Position numbers and translations under genes: made by a program. Shown here piece by piece: positions 1 to 7,222 of a DNA stretch of 12,380 bases. The notes beneath the pieces are model-generated. The model was not told where the DNA came from. It saw only the letters and a list, made by a program, of their open reading frames with translations, and searched no databases. The number at the start of each line of letters is the position of its first letter. Within the stretch, counting starts at the first letter, position 1. Source of the DNA: an uncultured Planctomycetaceae bacterium (GTDB taxonomy: Bacteria; Planctomycetota; Planctomycetia; Pirellulales; Thermoguttaceae); NCBI GenBank assembly GCA_947307005.1, contig CAMZHY010000057.1:1-12380 (forward strand), read 5' to 3'.

Positions 1-3
1 GCG

Positions 4-408
4 TCACACCCAAACGACGCAATCTTCTTGATAGAGCGGAATGAGCAAGTCATGAGTCAAGAATGTCATATTCTCCGTTTTCGCTTGAGCGACGAGCGCT
101 CTGTCAAACGGGTCGTTATGTTTAGGGGCGTCGTCCGGTCTTGCGAGAGTTTCCAGCGCGAAAACATGTTCTTCGCGCAGTTCCAACGGCGAAAATCCCG
201 CGTCTTTACAGTACGTCGTCAATTCTTTCGCGCCAAACGAAACGTTTTCCGGGTGAAGCGCATGCTTTATGGAAACTTCCCAGACGGAAACGGAACTGTA
301 GTAAACGACGTTGCGTGGATTCAGAATCAAATTCCTCGCTTTCTTAGACAATCTCGAATCGTCGTTAAGCGCCCAAATCAAGATATGCGTATCGAGGAGC
401 AGTTTCAT
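4..408 (-). CDS. vapC: VapC-type PIN-domain toxin ribonuclease
   Basis: This 134-residue protein is a complete PIN-domain toxin of the VapC family, the metal-dependent RNase partner of a type II toxin-antitoxin pair. It opens with LLLDTHILIWAL, giving the first acidic residue D6. It continues with SVWEVSIK (E44), HNDPFDRALVAQA (D99 and D102) and FLTHD (D120), so the full acidic set expected to hold Mg2+ or Mn2+ is present. The length is typical of the short PIN toxins found with Phd-like antitoxins. The ATG overlaps the antitoxin stop in an ATGA at 405-408, which points to translational coupling. The TGA stop lies three bases from the window edge, so nothing is missing. I see no truncation or lost catalytic residue. 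The RNA target cannot be predicted from sequence. Confidence 0.93.
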   Translation of the reverse strand: MKLLLDTHILIWALNDDSRLSKKARNLILNPRNVVYYSSVSVWEVSIKHALHPENVSFGAKELTTYCKDAGFSPLELREEHVFALETLARPDDAPKHNDPFDRALVAQAKTENMTFLTHDLLIPLYQEDCVVWV

Positions 409-644
409 GGTTTGACGCCAAAGAGAGACGCTATTTCGTCGTTATGTTCGTCTAAATCGACTGGCGACTTTAATTTCCCCTTTGCGACGCCTATCCTTTG
501 AGCGACAGGCTCGGCGACGAGCGGGACAATTTTCGCCGCAGGTTTGCCATACCTTGCGATGACGATATTCGTTTCTTTCCCCGTTTCGATCAGTCGAATA
601 AGATGGGACAGATTCGTCTTCGCTTCAAGAATATTCACTTGCAT
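405..644 (-). CDS. Phd/YefM-family antitoxin
   Basis: This small protein (79 residues from the chosen ATG) is the antitoxin and probable autorepressor of the adjacent VapC. The N-terminal half has the Phd/YefM pattern: MQVNILEAKTNLSHLI, then ARYGKPAAKIVPL, the DNA-binding and dimerisation fold. The acidic, loosely structured tail (SPVDLDEHNDEIASLFG) would be the toxin-neutralising segment. I chose the ATG at 644 because AAGGAG at 655-660 lies 10 nt upstream; an in-frame TTG at 650 would sit only 4 nt from that site and adds just two residues. The antitoxin comes first and overlaps the toxin by 4 nt, the usual order for the family. An inverted repeat immediately upstream is the likely operator. 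Confidence 0.92.
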   Translation of the reverse strand: MQVNILEAKTNLSHLIRLIETGKETNIVIARYGKPAAKIVPLVAEPVAQRIGVAKGKLKSPVDLDEHNDEIASLFGVKP

Positions 645-677
645 GAACAACGGTCTCCTTCAATTTGACAAGAGATA

Positions 678-725
678 AATATGGTCTTCTTGACCATATT
701 GTAACGCGAGGTCGGTAAAAAACAA
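678..725 (-). promoter_or_regulatory. Toxin-antitoxin promoter with palindromic operator
   Basis: A perfect 9-bp inverted repeat, AATATGGTC-TTCTT-GACCATATT, occupies 678-700, about 35 nt before the antitoxin start. On the minus strand a candidate -10 TACAAT (698-703) overlaps the edge of the palindrome, and a weak -35 TTGTTT (720-725) lies 16 bp further upstream. Phd/YefM antitoxins normally repress their own operon by binding palindromes over the promoter, so this arrangement fits autoregulation. The palindrome is seen directly. The promoter boxes and the repressor assignment are inference. Confidence 0.6.
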
Positions 726-831
726 GCGTCTTCGCCGTCCGCCAAAGACAATGAATCAGAACGTTTCGCAAGGCGAACGCCCCCCGAGACGTCGCGCCAG
801 CTTCGTAATTGACGATTATTTACGAAAATCA

Positions 832-860
832 TTGTCGTCCGAAACGATTCCGTTTATAAT
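832..860 (+). promoter_or_regulatory. Sigma70-like promoter for flavin reductase 1
   Basis: TTGTCG at 832-837 and a consensus TATAAT at 855-860 are separated by exactly 17 bp on the plus strand. The only plus-strand gene downstream is the flavin reductase at 1050. Transcription starting near 867 would give an untranslated leader of roughly 180 nt that contains the whole structured repeat copy A. The boxes are seen directly; use in vivo is inferred. Confidence 0.6.
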
Positions 861-866
861 AGCACA

Positions 867-1029
867 CGACCGTAGCGTCGGCGTTTTGACGCTCCCGTCG
901 GTCGACCATATTGTTCCAACAATTCGAATCAGACGTCGTCGCCGGTAAGCGGCGACCTAGAGTTTGCCTGTCCGCGTTCAAGCGTTATTGCGCGCCATAA
1001 AGCGAATACCGTCCGTCGCGACGTCGCGG
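867..1029 (+). repeat. Structured intergenic repeat, copy A
   Basis: This non-coding stretch shares a block of about 105 nt (925-1029) with 9893-10039. The block starts CGAATCAGACGTCG and ends CGCGACGTCGCGG. It holds a perfect 7-bp hairpin (GTCGCCG 938-944, CGGCGAC 950-956), the shared words TAGAGTTT, TCAAGCGT and GCGAATACCGTC, and a near-perfect palindrome at 1016-1029. Just upstream is a two-tier hairpin: CGACCG 867-872 with CGGTCG 899-904 outside, AGCGTC 874-879 with GACGCT 888-893 inside. The upstream part is less clearly shared with copy B. The repeat ends 8 nt before the GGAG ribosome-binding site of the flavin reductase, so it would be the mRNA leader if the promoter at 832-860 is used. 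I do not recognise it as a named riboswitch or element. Confidence 0.75.
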
Positions 1030-1049
1030 CCCGGGATGGAGACGATTTC

Positions 1050-1649
1050 ATGTTTAGAAGCATTGGTCCGAGACCCTTTAAATTCCCGACCCCCGTCGTG
1101 CTGGTCGCCACCTACGACGAGAACAGACGCGTCGACGTGATGAATATGTCGTGGGAAGGAAGCTTCGGGTTGAACACGGTTTCCTTTAATCTCAACCCCG
1201 TCCGCAAGACGCTGCGCAACATCCAGTTCACTCGGGCGTTTACGCTTTGCATCGCGGACGTTCCGCACATTAAGGAGGTCGATTATTTCGGGATGGTCTC
1301 GGGAAATTCGACGGGCGACAAGTTCGAACGCGCGAATCTTCGCGCGGAACACAGCGCGCGCGTCAACGCGCCGATTCTCGTGGATTTTCCGCTGAGTCTC
1401 GAATGCAGCGTCGTGACGATCGAGCATGAGGGAAATCTCGTTCATATCGTCGGACGGATACTCAACACGCTCGCGGACGAAAGAATCTTCGATCGGAACG
1501 GCAATATCGACGTTTCCAAGATTCAAGGGTTTTATTACGACGTCTTCCACGACGATTACTACTCCTTCGGCGAACGACTTGGGAGCGCGTGGTCTTTCGG
1601 CGCCGAGCTTGCGGGCCGCAAACCGTCGAATCAGGAGAGGGAAGAATAA
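1050..1649 (+). CDS. Flavin reductase-like FMN-binding protein (paralog 1)
   Basis: This 199-residue protein belongs to the flavin reductase-like (DIM6/NTAB) split-barrel family, whose members bind FMN and often reduce flavin with NAD(P)H. Visible features are the opening RPFKFPTPVVLVATYDEN, the block VDVMNMSWEGSFG where flavin-contacting residues usually fall, FTLCIADVPHIKEVDYFGM, and the closing GRILNTLADERIFD. There is no signal peptide, so it is cytoplasmic. The ATG at 1050 has GGAG at 1038-1041, 8 nt upstream. It has its own promoter and a terminator at 1679-1722, so it appears monocistronic and convergent with the acyltransferase. It aligns almost without gaps to the protein at 9072-9647, a clear paralog, but has an extra charged C-terminal tail. 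The physiological electron acceptor is unknown. Confidence 0.88.
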   Translation: MFRSIGPRPFKFPTPVVLVATYDENRRVDVMNMSWEGSFGLNTVSFNLNPVRKTLRNIQFTRAFTLCIADVPHIKEVDYFGMVSGNSTGDKFERANLRAEHSARVNAPILVDFPLSLECSVVTIEHEGNLVHIVGRILNTLADERIFDRNGNIDVSKIQGFYYDVFHDDYYSFGERLGSAWSFGAELAGRKPSNQEREE

Positions 1650-1678
1650 CATTTCGATCGTAGAACGACGAAAACGCG

Positions 1679-1722
1679 AAACGGCGGAACGTCCGTAAGA
1701 AGAGGACGTTCCGCCGTTTTGT
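1679..1722 (+). terminator. Rho-independent terminator, probably bidirectional
   Basis: A perfect 16-bp stem (1679-1694 with 1704-1719, loop GTAAGAAGA) starts 29 nt after the flavin reductase stop and runs into TTTTGTTT. It lies between two convergent genes. In the reverse direction the stem is followed by a poorer T-containing tail, so it may also stop minus-strand transcription from the acyltransferase gene. Confidence 0.92.
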
Positions 1723-1793
1723 TTCCATCTCCGCGCGCTCTTTTCGTTCAAGTTGCGAAAGCGGGGCGCCAAGACGCCGTCGAGCGCGTCGCG

Positions 1794-3116
1794 TCAGACG
1801 CGCAGGAACTTGCCGCGCCGCCAGTAATCCCACAGGAAGAGCCAGAGAAGAAGCGCGCCGACCAGCCAGTTGATCGTCTCCTGCCAATCGCCGACAAATC
1901 GCTCCAGTCCGTAGAGGAACCAGCCCGCAAATTCCCCGTAATGGACGAGATGCGAAAGCATATACGCCCCGATCGCGTTCGCGCCCCAAACGAAGAAGAA
2001 CGTCCGCAAAAGCGGAAGTCGCCAGACGTCGTAGATCAGATAGAACGCCGCGAAGAGCATGAGGCTGATTCCCGAACTGTACAGAACCATCGACGGGGAC
2101 CAGATATACTTCACAATCGGGCAATACCAGTAGCTTTCTTCGGGAAGGGCTCCCCAGAATTTGCCGAGGAAGAAGGACGCGATTCCGAGGAAAGCGACGA
2201 GCGCGAACGCGCCGTATTGGACTTTCCCACGATTCTGAGCGGTTGCGAGTTTCTCGCGCGCGTCGCGGAAAATTTCGCCCGCAAACATTCCGGAAAGGGT
2301 CGTCGCGACGAAGGTGAGCGAGCTTAAAATCCACGTGTACATATAGCCCGGGTTGAATTCGACGGAGCCGTCTTCACAGAGCGACGCGCCGTCGCGGAAC
2401 CGTCCGAGGAGAACGCGGTCGATTTCGTACGCGATGTTCGTGTTCGGCTCGTAGCTGCCGGCGCCGCACCCGTTAAAGACGCAGAACTTATTGACGCTCC
2501 AGAACGCCGCCAGAAGCGCGACGAAAAGCGCGTAGCGGCTCCAGCGCGGGAGGTAAAGGTACGCGAGACACGAGAAGAAATAGCCCGTCGCGATCGATTG
2601 GAGCGTGTTGGAATAGAGCTTAAATTGCGTCGTATCGAGCGTTAAGAGGTTGCCTTGAACGCACATGCCGAAAATCCACAACACGACGACGCGGCGCAGA
2701 ATTCTGACCCAGAGCGCGACGTTTCTTCGACGTTCTCCCGTAAGATACCGCGCGAGCGCGAAGGGAATCGCCGCGCCCGCCATAAAGAGGAAGAGGGGCA
2801 TGAGCTCGTCGATGATCGAGAACCCGCGGTTCCAGCCGGTATGATGCGTTTGCGTCATGAGCCAAGCGCAGAAGTCGCGCGACTTTTCCGCCCACGCGGG
2901 GACGTCGATCAACGCGCCGAACGGTCGCCAGAATCCCGACCAGAACTCGGTCTGTTCCGTAAAGATCGGAGCGGGCCCGCGCTGGAAGACGTGGGCGATT
3001 TGGTCGAAAAAGATCAGCAGGAAGATATCGAACCCGCGAAGCGCGTCGAGAGACGCGAGTCGCGGTTTCGCGGGCTTCGGGGTCGATGGAATGGATTTCG
3101 CGTCTGCGCGAGCCAT
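1794..3116 (-). CDS. HGSNAT-like multi-pass membrane acyltransferase (DUF5009/COG4299)
   Basis: This 440-residue integral membrane protein resembles the heparan-alpha-glucosaminide N-acetyltransferase catalytic domain and bacterial DUF5009 proteins, which move acetyl groups across the membrane onto sugars. After a short basic N-terminus the family opening RLASLDALRGFDIFLLIFF (residues 19-37) begins the first membrane segment. HHTGWNRGFSIIDELMPLF with FLFMAGAAIPF (residues 91-119) matches the region of human HGSNAT that carries its proposed catalytic histidine; here that would be H92. About ten hydrophobic segments follow. The ATG at 3116 has AGGAG at 3128-3132. It lies 51 nt downstream of the secreted glycosidase on the same strand, so the two are probably co-transcribed and may act on the same glycan. 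The natural acceptor sugar is not deducible. Confidence 0.85.
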   Translation of the reverse strand: MARADAKSIPSTPKPAKPRLASLDALRGFDIFLLIFFDQIAHVFQRGPAPIFTEQTEFWSGFWRPFGALIDVPAWAEKSRDFCAWLMTQTHHTGWNRGFSIIDELMPLFLFMAGAAIPFALARYLTGERRRNVALWVRILRRVVVLWIFGMCVQGNLLTLDTTQFKLYSNTLQSIATGYFFSCLAYLYLPRWSRYALFVALLAAFWSVNKFCVFNGCGAGSYEPNTNIAYEIDRVLLGRFRDGASLCEDGSVEFNPGYMYTWILSSLTFVATTLSGMFAGEIFRDAREKLATAQNRGKVQYGAFALVAFLGIASFFLGKFWGALPEESYWYCPIVKYIWSPSMVLYSSGISLMLFAAFYLIYDVWRLPLLRTFFFVWGANAIGAYMLSHLVHYGEFAGWFLYGLERFVGDWQETINWLVGALLLWLFLWDYWRRGKFLRV

Positions 3117-3167
3117 GGCGTTGTTTGCTCCTAAAATGACGACGATAACGGGAAAAGGACGATCAGA

Positions 3168-5486
3168 CTATTTGACGACGGAGAATCGCTCGCCGAGGGG
3201 CGCTTTCGCGTCGTAAAGAACGGTCGTGAGGCCGACGGTTCCCTCGGGCGTCGAGAAGCGTTCAAGAACGCCGTCGCCGGGGTTGTAGACGCGCAGCTGG
3301 TACGGGATTCCGGCGGGGACGTCGGTTACGATTTCGAGCGTCTTCGTTTCGGGGTTCCATTTTTCGGAACGAACCTCAAGGATTCCCTGCGAAATATGTC
3401 GCGACGTGGAGAGAAGAACTGGACGGTCGCCGACGGGGCGAACGGCGAGGACGGCGCAACTCGCTTTCGGGAGCGTCGTCTTGAGCGTCTCGAAGGGCGC
3501 GACGAGTTTGTCGTTCCAGAAATCAAACGCGACGTATCGCTTGATCTTCCCGCCTTTTTCGTCGACGAGGGGAAGTCCGAGCTTTTCCGGAGTCAGTTCG
3601 AAGGCCGTTTCTTCTTCGCCGTTCCAGTTGAAGAGTCCGACGACGTCGCGACGCGGACCGGACGCGTCGTCGGTCAGCAGCCAGACGCGCGCGAGATCGA
3701 CGTCGAAGAGATCGACGGGGCGAACCGTTTTGCGCAGATGATTCGGGATCGTCTTGCGAACGACGTCGATTCGTTCCGCGTCATAGTCGGGAACCCAGTC
3801 CGAAAGAGCGTAGAGCTGTCCCGTCAGTCCCGCCCAAGTCGCGGAGACGCGGGCGCGGTCGAGCGGAATCGACGTTCGAACGTAGACGGGGTCGGGGTCG
3901 TTATACCAGACGCGTCCGTTGTAGAAATAGCGGTTCGTTCCTCGAATCGGACCGGCGCAGACGCCGTTCCAGCTCGCGCCGTTGTCCGGACCGATGCGCA
4001 TCGCGTCGACAAGACCGTAGGAAGCGGCCATCACGCGCATATTTTGCGAAACGTTGCACCCGAGTATAAAAGTTCCCTTCGCGGCGTCGCGGACGAGTTC
4101 CATTCCGGTTCGGTAATTCTCGACGTTCGTCGTCGACGGATCATAGAAAATCTGTTCTCCCATATCTTCCGGAAAATACTCGTCGTTGACGTATAGCTGC
4201 TCAAGCCCGGAACCGCACCACATTCCATCGATTTTGATATATTTATAGTTCCAGTCCTGCGTTATGCGCGTAACGACGTCGTTGACGTACTCGCGCGTTT
4301 TCGGGTTCGACAGGTCGAGACACGTTCCGCCCCAGAACGTTTCATAAGGTTCGTTTTTCTTTTGATTTATGGAGGAGAAACGTCGCGTGTTCTTCTCGCC
4401 GGGCGCGGGATAGTCGATCGCGCTTCGGACGAACATATCCTGTTTGTCGGCGAAATATGGGTCGTCGTAGTTGCCGGAAAAAGGCATAAACCAAAGTCCC
4501 GCCGTGAGTTTCTTTTGTGCGAGAAAATCGGAAGTCGCCTTCATGCCGGACGGGTAGCGACCGTTTGGATTGTGCGCGGTGAAGTTCTTATTGGGTCCGT
4601 TCTTTGAGGCGCCAAGCTGCCAGCCGTCGTCGATTTGGACGAACTGAAGCCCGAAATCGCCGAAATGATCGAACAAAGAGTCCGCCAACTCGCGGATCGC
4701 CGTTTCGTTGCAAGCCCCTCCGTTCCTGTCGCTGTACCAAGTGCAGTAACCGACAAGACAGTCTTGGTTTAGCTTGATGGAATAATGTTTGGCGACCGCT
4801 TCGGCGTAGTTCTCAAGCCCGACGCGGCAGTCGTCAAAATACCCGAGGACGAGACGCTCTTCCATTCGCCGACCGCGCGTCTCATATTTGCCGTAGTCGA
4901 GGCGCGGGATCATCGTCGGAACGCCGCCTTCATTCTTTTCCGAACGAACGACGCCCCCCGCCTTTTCGCTCGTAATCCAGCCCCCGACGACGCCCGAGCG
5001 CGTCTCCGGTTCCACGAGCGCGAGGAACGCGTAGCTGCCGGCGTGTCCGTCGACCTTTCTAAGTCCCGCCGTGCCGAACGCTTTGACCGAGTCGAACGCG
5101 GCTGCGTCGAAAACGGTCGTCTCCCACCGGAGCGGCTCCTCGCTTGTAAGGAACGCGTCCCCCGTCTGAACGTAATCGATCGCGACAAACCCTTGCGCGG
5201 CGTGGACGTCGGAGAAAACAAAGCGCTTTCCGTTCTTAAGCGCGACCGTCAGCGTCTTGCCGTCTTCTTCAACCGCTTCGACGGCGTCGCGCGCGATTTC
5301 CGCTTTCGCGAAAACGCGCCCGTCTTTCGCAAGACTCAGCGCGACGGGGTCGCTTGCGGCGTCGCATGAGACGGATAGCGCGCCAAAGTCAATTTTCGTC
5401 GGTTCCTGCGCAAAAGCGCCGCCGACTCCGATCATAAAGAGCGTCGATAAAAGGACGCGTTGGAGAAAGAACGTTTGAGACTTCAT
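3168..5486 (-). CDS. Secreted alpha-galactosidase-like glycoside hydrolase (clan GH-D, GH36-like)
   Basis: This 772-residue enzyme has a Sec signal peptide (residues 1-26, ending AFA before QEP), an N-terminal beta-rich domain to about residue 240, a TIM barrel from GYCTWYSDRNGG to about residue 570, then beta-sandwich regions. Clan GH-D landmarks are FVQIDDGWQ (283-290), the putative nucleophile D420 in YIKIDG, and the putative acid/base D501 in MRIGPD. Retaining alpha-galactosidases and alpha-N-acetylgalactosaminidases share this layout, so exact specificity is open. The last 90 or so residues look like an extra Ig-like or carbohydrate-binding module. I chose the ATG at 5486 because it starts the signal peptide and has AAGGA at 5493-5497; the frame stays open upstream to 5561. 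It ends with TAG, which matters for interpreting the in-frame TAG at 8501-8503. It would act in the periplasm or outside the cell. Confidence 0.88.
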   Translation of the reverse strand: MKSQTFFLQRVLLSTLFMIGVGGAFAQEPTKIDFGALSVSCDAASDPVALSLAKDGRVFAKAEIARDAVEAVEEDGKTLTVALKNGKRFVFSDVHAAQGFVAIDYVQTGDAFLTSEEPLRWETTVFDAAAFDSVKAFGTAGLRKVDGHAGSYAFLALVEPETRSGVVGGWITSEKAGGVVRSEKNEGGVPTMIPRLDYGKYETRGRRMEERLVLGYFDDCRVGLENYAEAVAKHYSIKLNQDCLVGYCTWYSDRNGGACNETAIRELADSLFDHFGDFGLQFVQIDDGWQLGASKNGPNKNFTAHNPNGRYPSGMKATSDFLAQKKLTAGLWFMPFSGNYDDPYFADKQDMFVRSAIDYPAPGEKNTRRFSSINQKKNEPYETFWGGTCLDLSNPKTREYVNDVVTRITQDWNYKYIKIDGMWCGSGLEQLYVNDEYFPEDMGEQIFYDPSTTNVENYRTGMELVRDAAKGTFILGCNVSQNMRVMAASYGLVDAMRIGPDNGASWNGVCAGPIRGTNRYFYNGRVWYNDPDPVYVRTSIPLDRARVSATWAGLTGQLYALSDWVPDYDAERIDVVRKTIPNHLRKTVRPVDLFDVDLARVWLLTDDASGPRRDVVGLFNWNGEEETAFELTPEKLGLPLVDEKGGKIKRYVAFDFWNDKLVAPFETLKTTLPKASCAVLAVRPVGDRPVLLSTSRHISQGILEVRSEKWNPETKTLEIVTDVPAGIPYQLRVYNPGDGVLERFSTPEGTVGLTTVLYDAKAPLGERFSVVK

Positions 5487-5574
5487 CGCAAATCCTTGTA
5501 ATTTATTGATATCGGGCGAGTAAGAACGTTCGTCGGCAAGTCGAGCAAGACGTCGCGCCAACCGCCCGTATTGT

Positions 5575-5610
5575 AAAAAAACGCCCCTGACGTTGCAACA
5601 CGCCGGGGCG
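5575..5610 (-). terminator. Rho-independent terminator after SUMF1 gene at 5721
   Basis: Read on the minus strand, CGCCCC (from 5610-5605) pairs with GGGGCG (from 5587-5582) and the stem runs into seven T residues (5581-5575). The 17-nt loop contains a self-complementary GTTGCAAC. It lies about 110 nt after the SUMF1 stop codon and before the glycosidase start, so it separates the two transcription units. Confidence 0.85.
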
Positions 5611-5720
5611 ATTTATTTCGATCTATGACAACTGAAAAAAACGAACGCGCGCGAAGACCGTCGCGTCGTTCAAGACCGACCGAACGCGTCGGACGGTCCC
5701 GAACGGCGTTGAATTAACCG

Positions 5721-6614
5721 TCAAACGACGGGGCGCAGCACGAGCCGCGCGCCGATGGAGCCGCAGCGATACCGCGCGTCGATCCAGCCTCGGAAGGAAG
5801 CGCGGCAGTAAACGGCGGGGTCGATCCATCCGCCGCCGCGAAGAACGCGGAGCGTCCCCTTGTTAGGCGCGGCGCCATCCTTGGCGGCGCCGTCCTTGGC
5901 TTCGCCATCCCTGGCCGCGCCGTCCCTGGCCGCGCCATCCTTGGCTTCGCCCGACGAACGAACGACTTGGTCTTCGCACCATTCGCGGACGTTTCCGTGC
6001 ATATCGACGAGTCCCCACGCGTTCGCGGGGTACAAGCCGACTTCCGAGGACCGACCCAAGCGGCGTCCCGCCTCCTCGGCGCCAAAGGGGAGATTCCCGT
6101 CGCAGTTCGCCTGCTCCCCGTTCAGGGAATCCCCGAAATAAAACGCGGTCGTCGTCGTCGCGCGACACGCGTATTCCCATTCCGCCTCCGTCGGAAGGGC
6201 GAACAGAAACTTCTTAGGACGAACGCCAAGCCGATTCAGCGTCTTGGCGAAAAGCTGGCAGTCGTTCCAAGAGACGTTCTCGACGGGACGACGGTCCGAT
6301 CCCTTGAAAACGCTCGGGTTGAAGCCCATGACGAAACGCCACATGCGCTGCGTGACGGGGCTCTCCAGCATCCAAAAACCTCGAGCAAACTTCACATCGC
6401 GTTGGATTTCGGTTTCGACGTTCCCGTCCCTGCCGAATTTGGCGATATTGGCGGCGGCTTCCTTGCGTTCGGACAGGGGACTTCCCATCGTGAACGATCC
6501 CGCGGGAATCCAGCGGAACGCGAACCCCGCGCCTCTGATCTTGAGGACCATACGCTCGCCCGCAACCTTGTGCGAACCCGATTTTCCAGCGCGTTTCTGT
6601 GTCGTCGCTTTCAT
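5721..6614 (-). CDS. SUMF1/FGE-sulfatase domain protein with pentapeptide repeat insert
   Basis: This 297-residue protein is one SUMF1 (formylglycine-generating-enzyme-like, C-type-lectin-like) domain. Landmarks in order are FRWIPAGSFTMGSP (33-46), SPVTQRMW (85-92), PVENVSWNDCQ (110-120), LPTEAEWEYACRA (140-152), NAWGLVDMHGNVREW (198-212) and RVLRGGGW (256-263). True FGE has RGGS[WY]xCxxxxC; here WIDPAVYCRASFRG gives only one cysteine after the motif, so sulfatase activation is unlikely. Residues about 222-249 are six imperfect GAAKD-like pentads, absent from its paralogs. The ATG at 6614 has AAGGAG at 6622-6627, 7 nt upstream; a TTG ten codons earlier has no such site. There is no signal peptide. 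It lies downstream of two related genes and is followed by a terminator. Function unknown. Confidence 0.88.
   Translation of the reverse strand: MKATTQKRAGKSGSHKVAGERMVLKIRGAGFAFRWIPAGSFTMGSPLSERKEAAANIAKFGRDGNVETEIQRDVKFARGFWMLESPVTQRMWRFVMGFNPSVFKGSDRRPVENVSWNDCQLFAKTLNRLGVRPKKFLFALPTEAEWEYACRATTTTAFYFGDSLNGEQANCDGNLPFGAEEAGRRLGRSSEVGLYPANAWGLVDMHGNVREWCEDQVVRSSGEAKDGAARDGAARDGEAKDGAAKDGAAPNKGTLRVLRGGGWIDPAVYCRASFRGWIDARYRCGSIGARLVLRPVV
5869..5951. repeat. 15-nt in-frame tandem repeat inside SUMF1 gene
   Basis: Five and a half imperfect copies of a 15-nt unit, on the plus strand GCNGCGCC followed by ATCCTTG or GTCCCTG, lie in the SUMF1 gene just before the conserved RVLRGG block. Because 15 is a multiple of three, gain or loss of units changes length without shifting frame. 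They encode GEAKD, GAARD, GAARD, GEAKD, GAAKD, GAAPN. The Asp codon alternates GAT/GAC along the array, which hints at a 30-nt higher-order unit. Repeat expansion by slippage is inferred. Confidence 0.85.
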
Positions 6615-7222
6615 ACTTAGTCTCCTTTTTGACAAATATCGCAAGAATTTGACGACAACAGGGCAAACGACGCCCCGCGCGTCATGGAACGACCCAAGAC
6701 GCGATCGTCAAACTTGCAAATAGCAAACGGCTTTTGAGAACAACCGACCCGCAGTCGTCTACGACGTTCGTAGAGACGCGGTCGATTCAAGCCGTTCAAT
6801 CAGGAGACAGAAGTCTTTTAGTAAGACAATTTATTTTCCTCTTTCGAAACTTTAGGACGTCAACTTGCCGCACAATCCGCGCGACTCGTCGTCGTCTTGC
6901 TTCCGAGAGGTCGCAAAGAAGCCTCTCAGATTCAGCGTCGCACAGTTTAACAAGCAATCGTTCAAGGTCAAGCAGGGAAAAGAAAATATTCCTGAAAAAA
7001 ATTGAAAATCTCAAAAAAGATTGTCGCCGGTTTGTCTCTTGCGACGGTAACGCGCACGGAACAAGCGGACGTCGCGACTTAAATGACTCGGAACGAAGCC
7101 ATGTCCCCGCGACAAGTTAGAACGTCAAGAAATACAACGGCAGCGCCGTCGCGCTCGACGAAAAGAACGTTTCATAAGAAAAGACGCGAGAAAAAAGCCG
7201 CCGGTAAAAATGAATCGCTAAA
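6615..7222. other. 608-nt intergenic stretch without a convincing gene
   Basis: This gap separates two SUMF1 genes. The open frames crossing it have poor starts, basic low-information translations and no recognisable motif. It holds the AAGGAG ribosome-binding site for the gene at 6614. Base composition is more AT-rich than in the flanking genes, especially an A-rich run at about 6972-7020. On the minus strand a weak promoter-like pair (TTGACC, then TAAACT 16 bp later) lies at about 6945-6972, some 330 nt upstream of the SUMF1 gene. I see no strong terminator after the upstream SUMF1 stop at 7223, no tRNA and no fragment of a fourth SUMF1 copy. Confidence 0.5.

Noticed and set aside
867..1049. 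The hairpin-rich leader as an FMN riboswitch
   Set aside because: I could not find the conserved FMN riboswitch core, and the same sequence occurs at 9893-10039 next to a gene stop in the opposite direction, which fits a dispersed repeat better.
1462..2334. A 290-codon minus-strand frame overlapping the acyltransferase and flavin reductase genes
   Set aside because: It is extremely Arg-rich, crosses the strong terminator and lacks any motif. The overlapping frames encode recognisable families.
3396..4196. A 266-codon open frame on the plus strand opposite the glycosidase gene
   Set aside because: It lies fully antisense to a gene with clear catalytic motifs, its translation is rich in Arg, Glu and Val with no domain, and high-GC codon bias commonly opens such frames.
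6796..7014. A 72-codon minus-strand frame in the same gap
   Set aside because: It can start only at TTG with no Shine-Dalgarno sequence, and it shows no recognisable family. I kept the region as intergenic.
6734..7120. A 128-codon plus-strand frame in the gap between SUMF1 genes
   Set aside because: Ser/Arg-rich translation, no motif and no ribosome-binding site that I can see.
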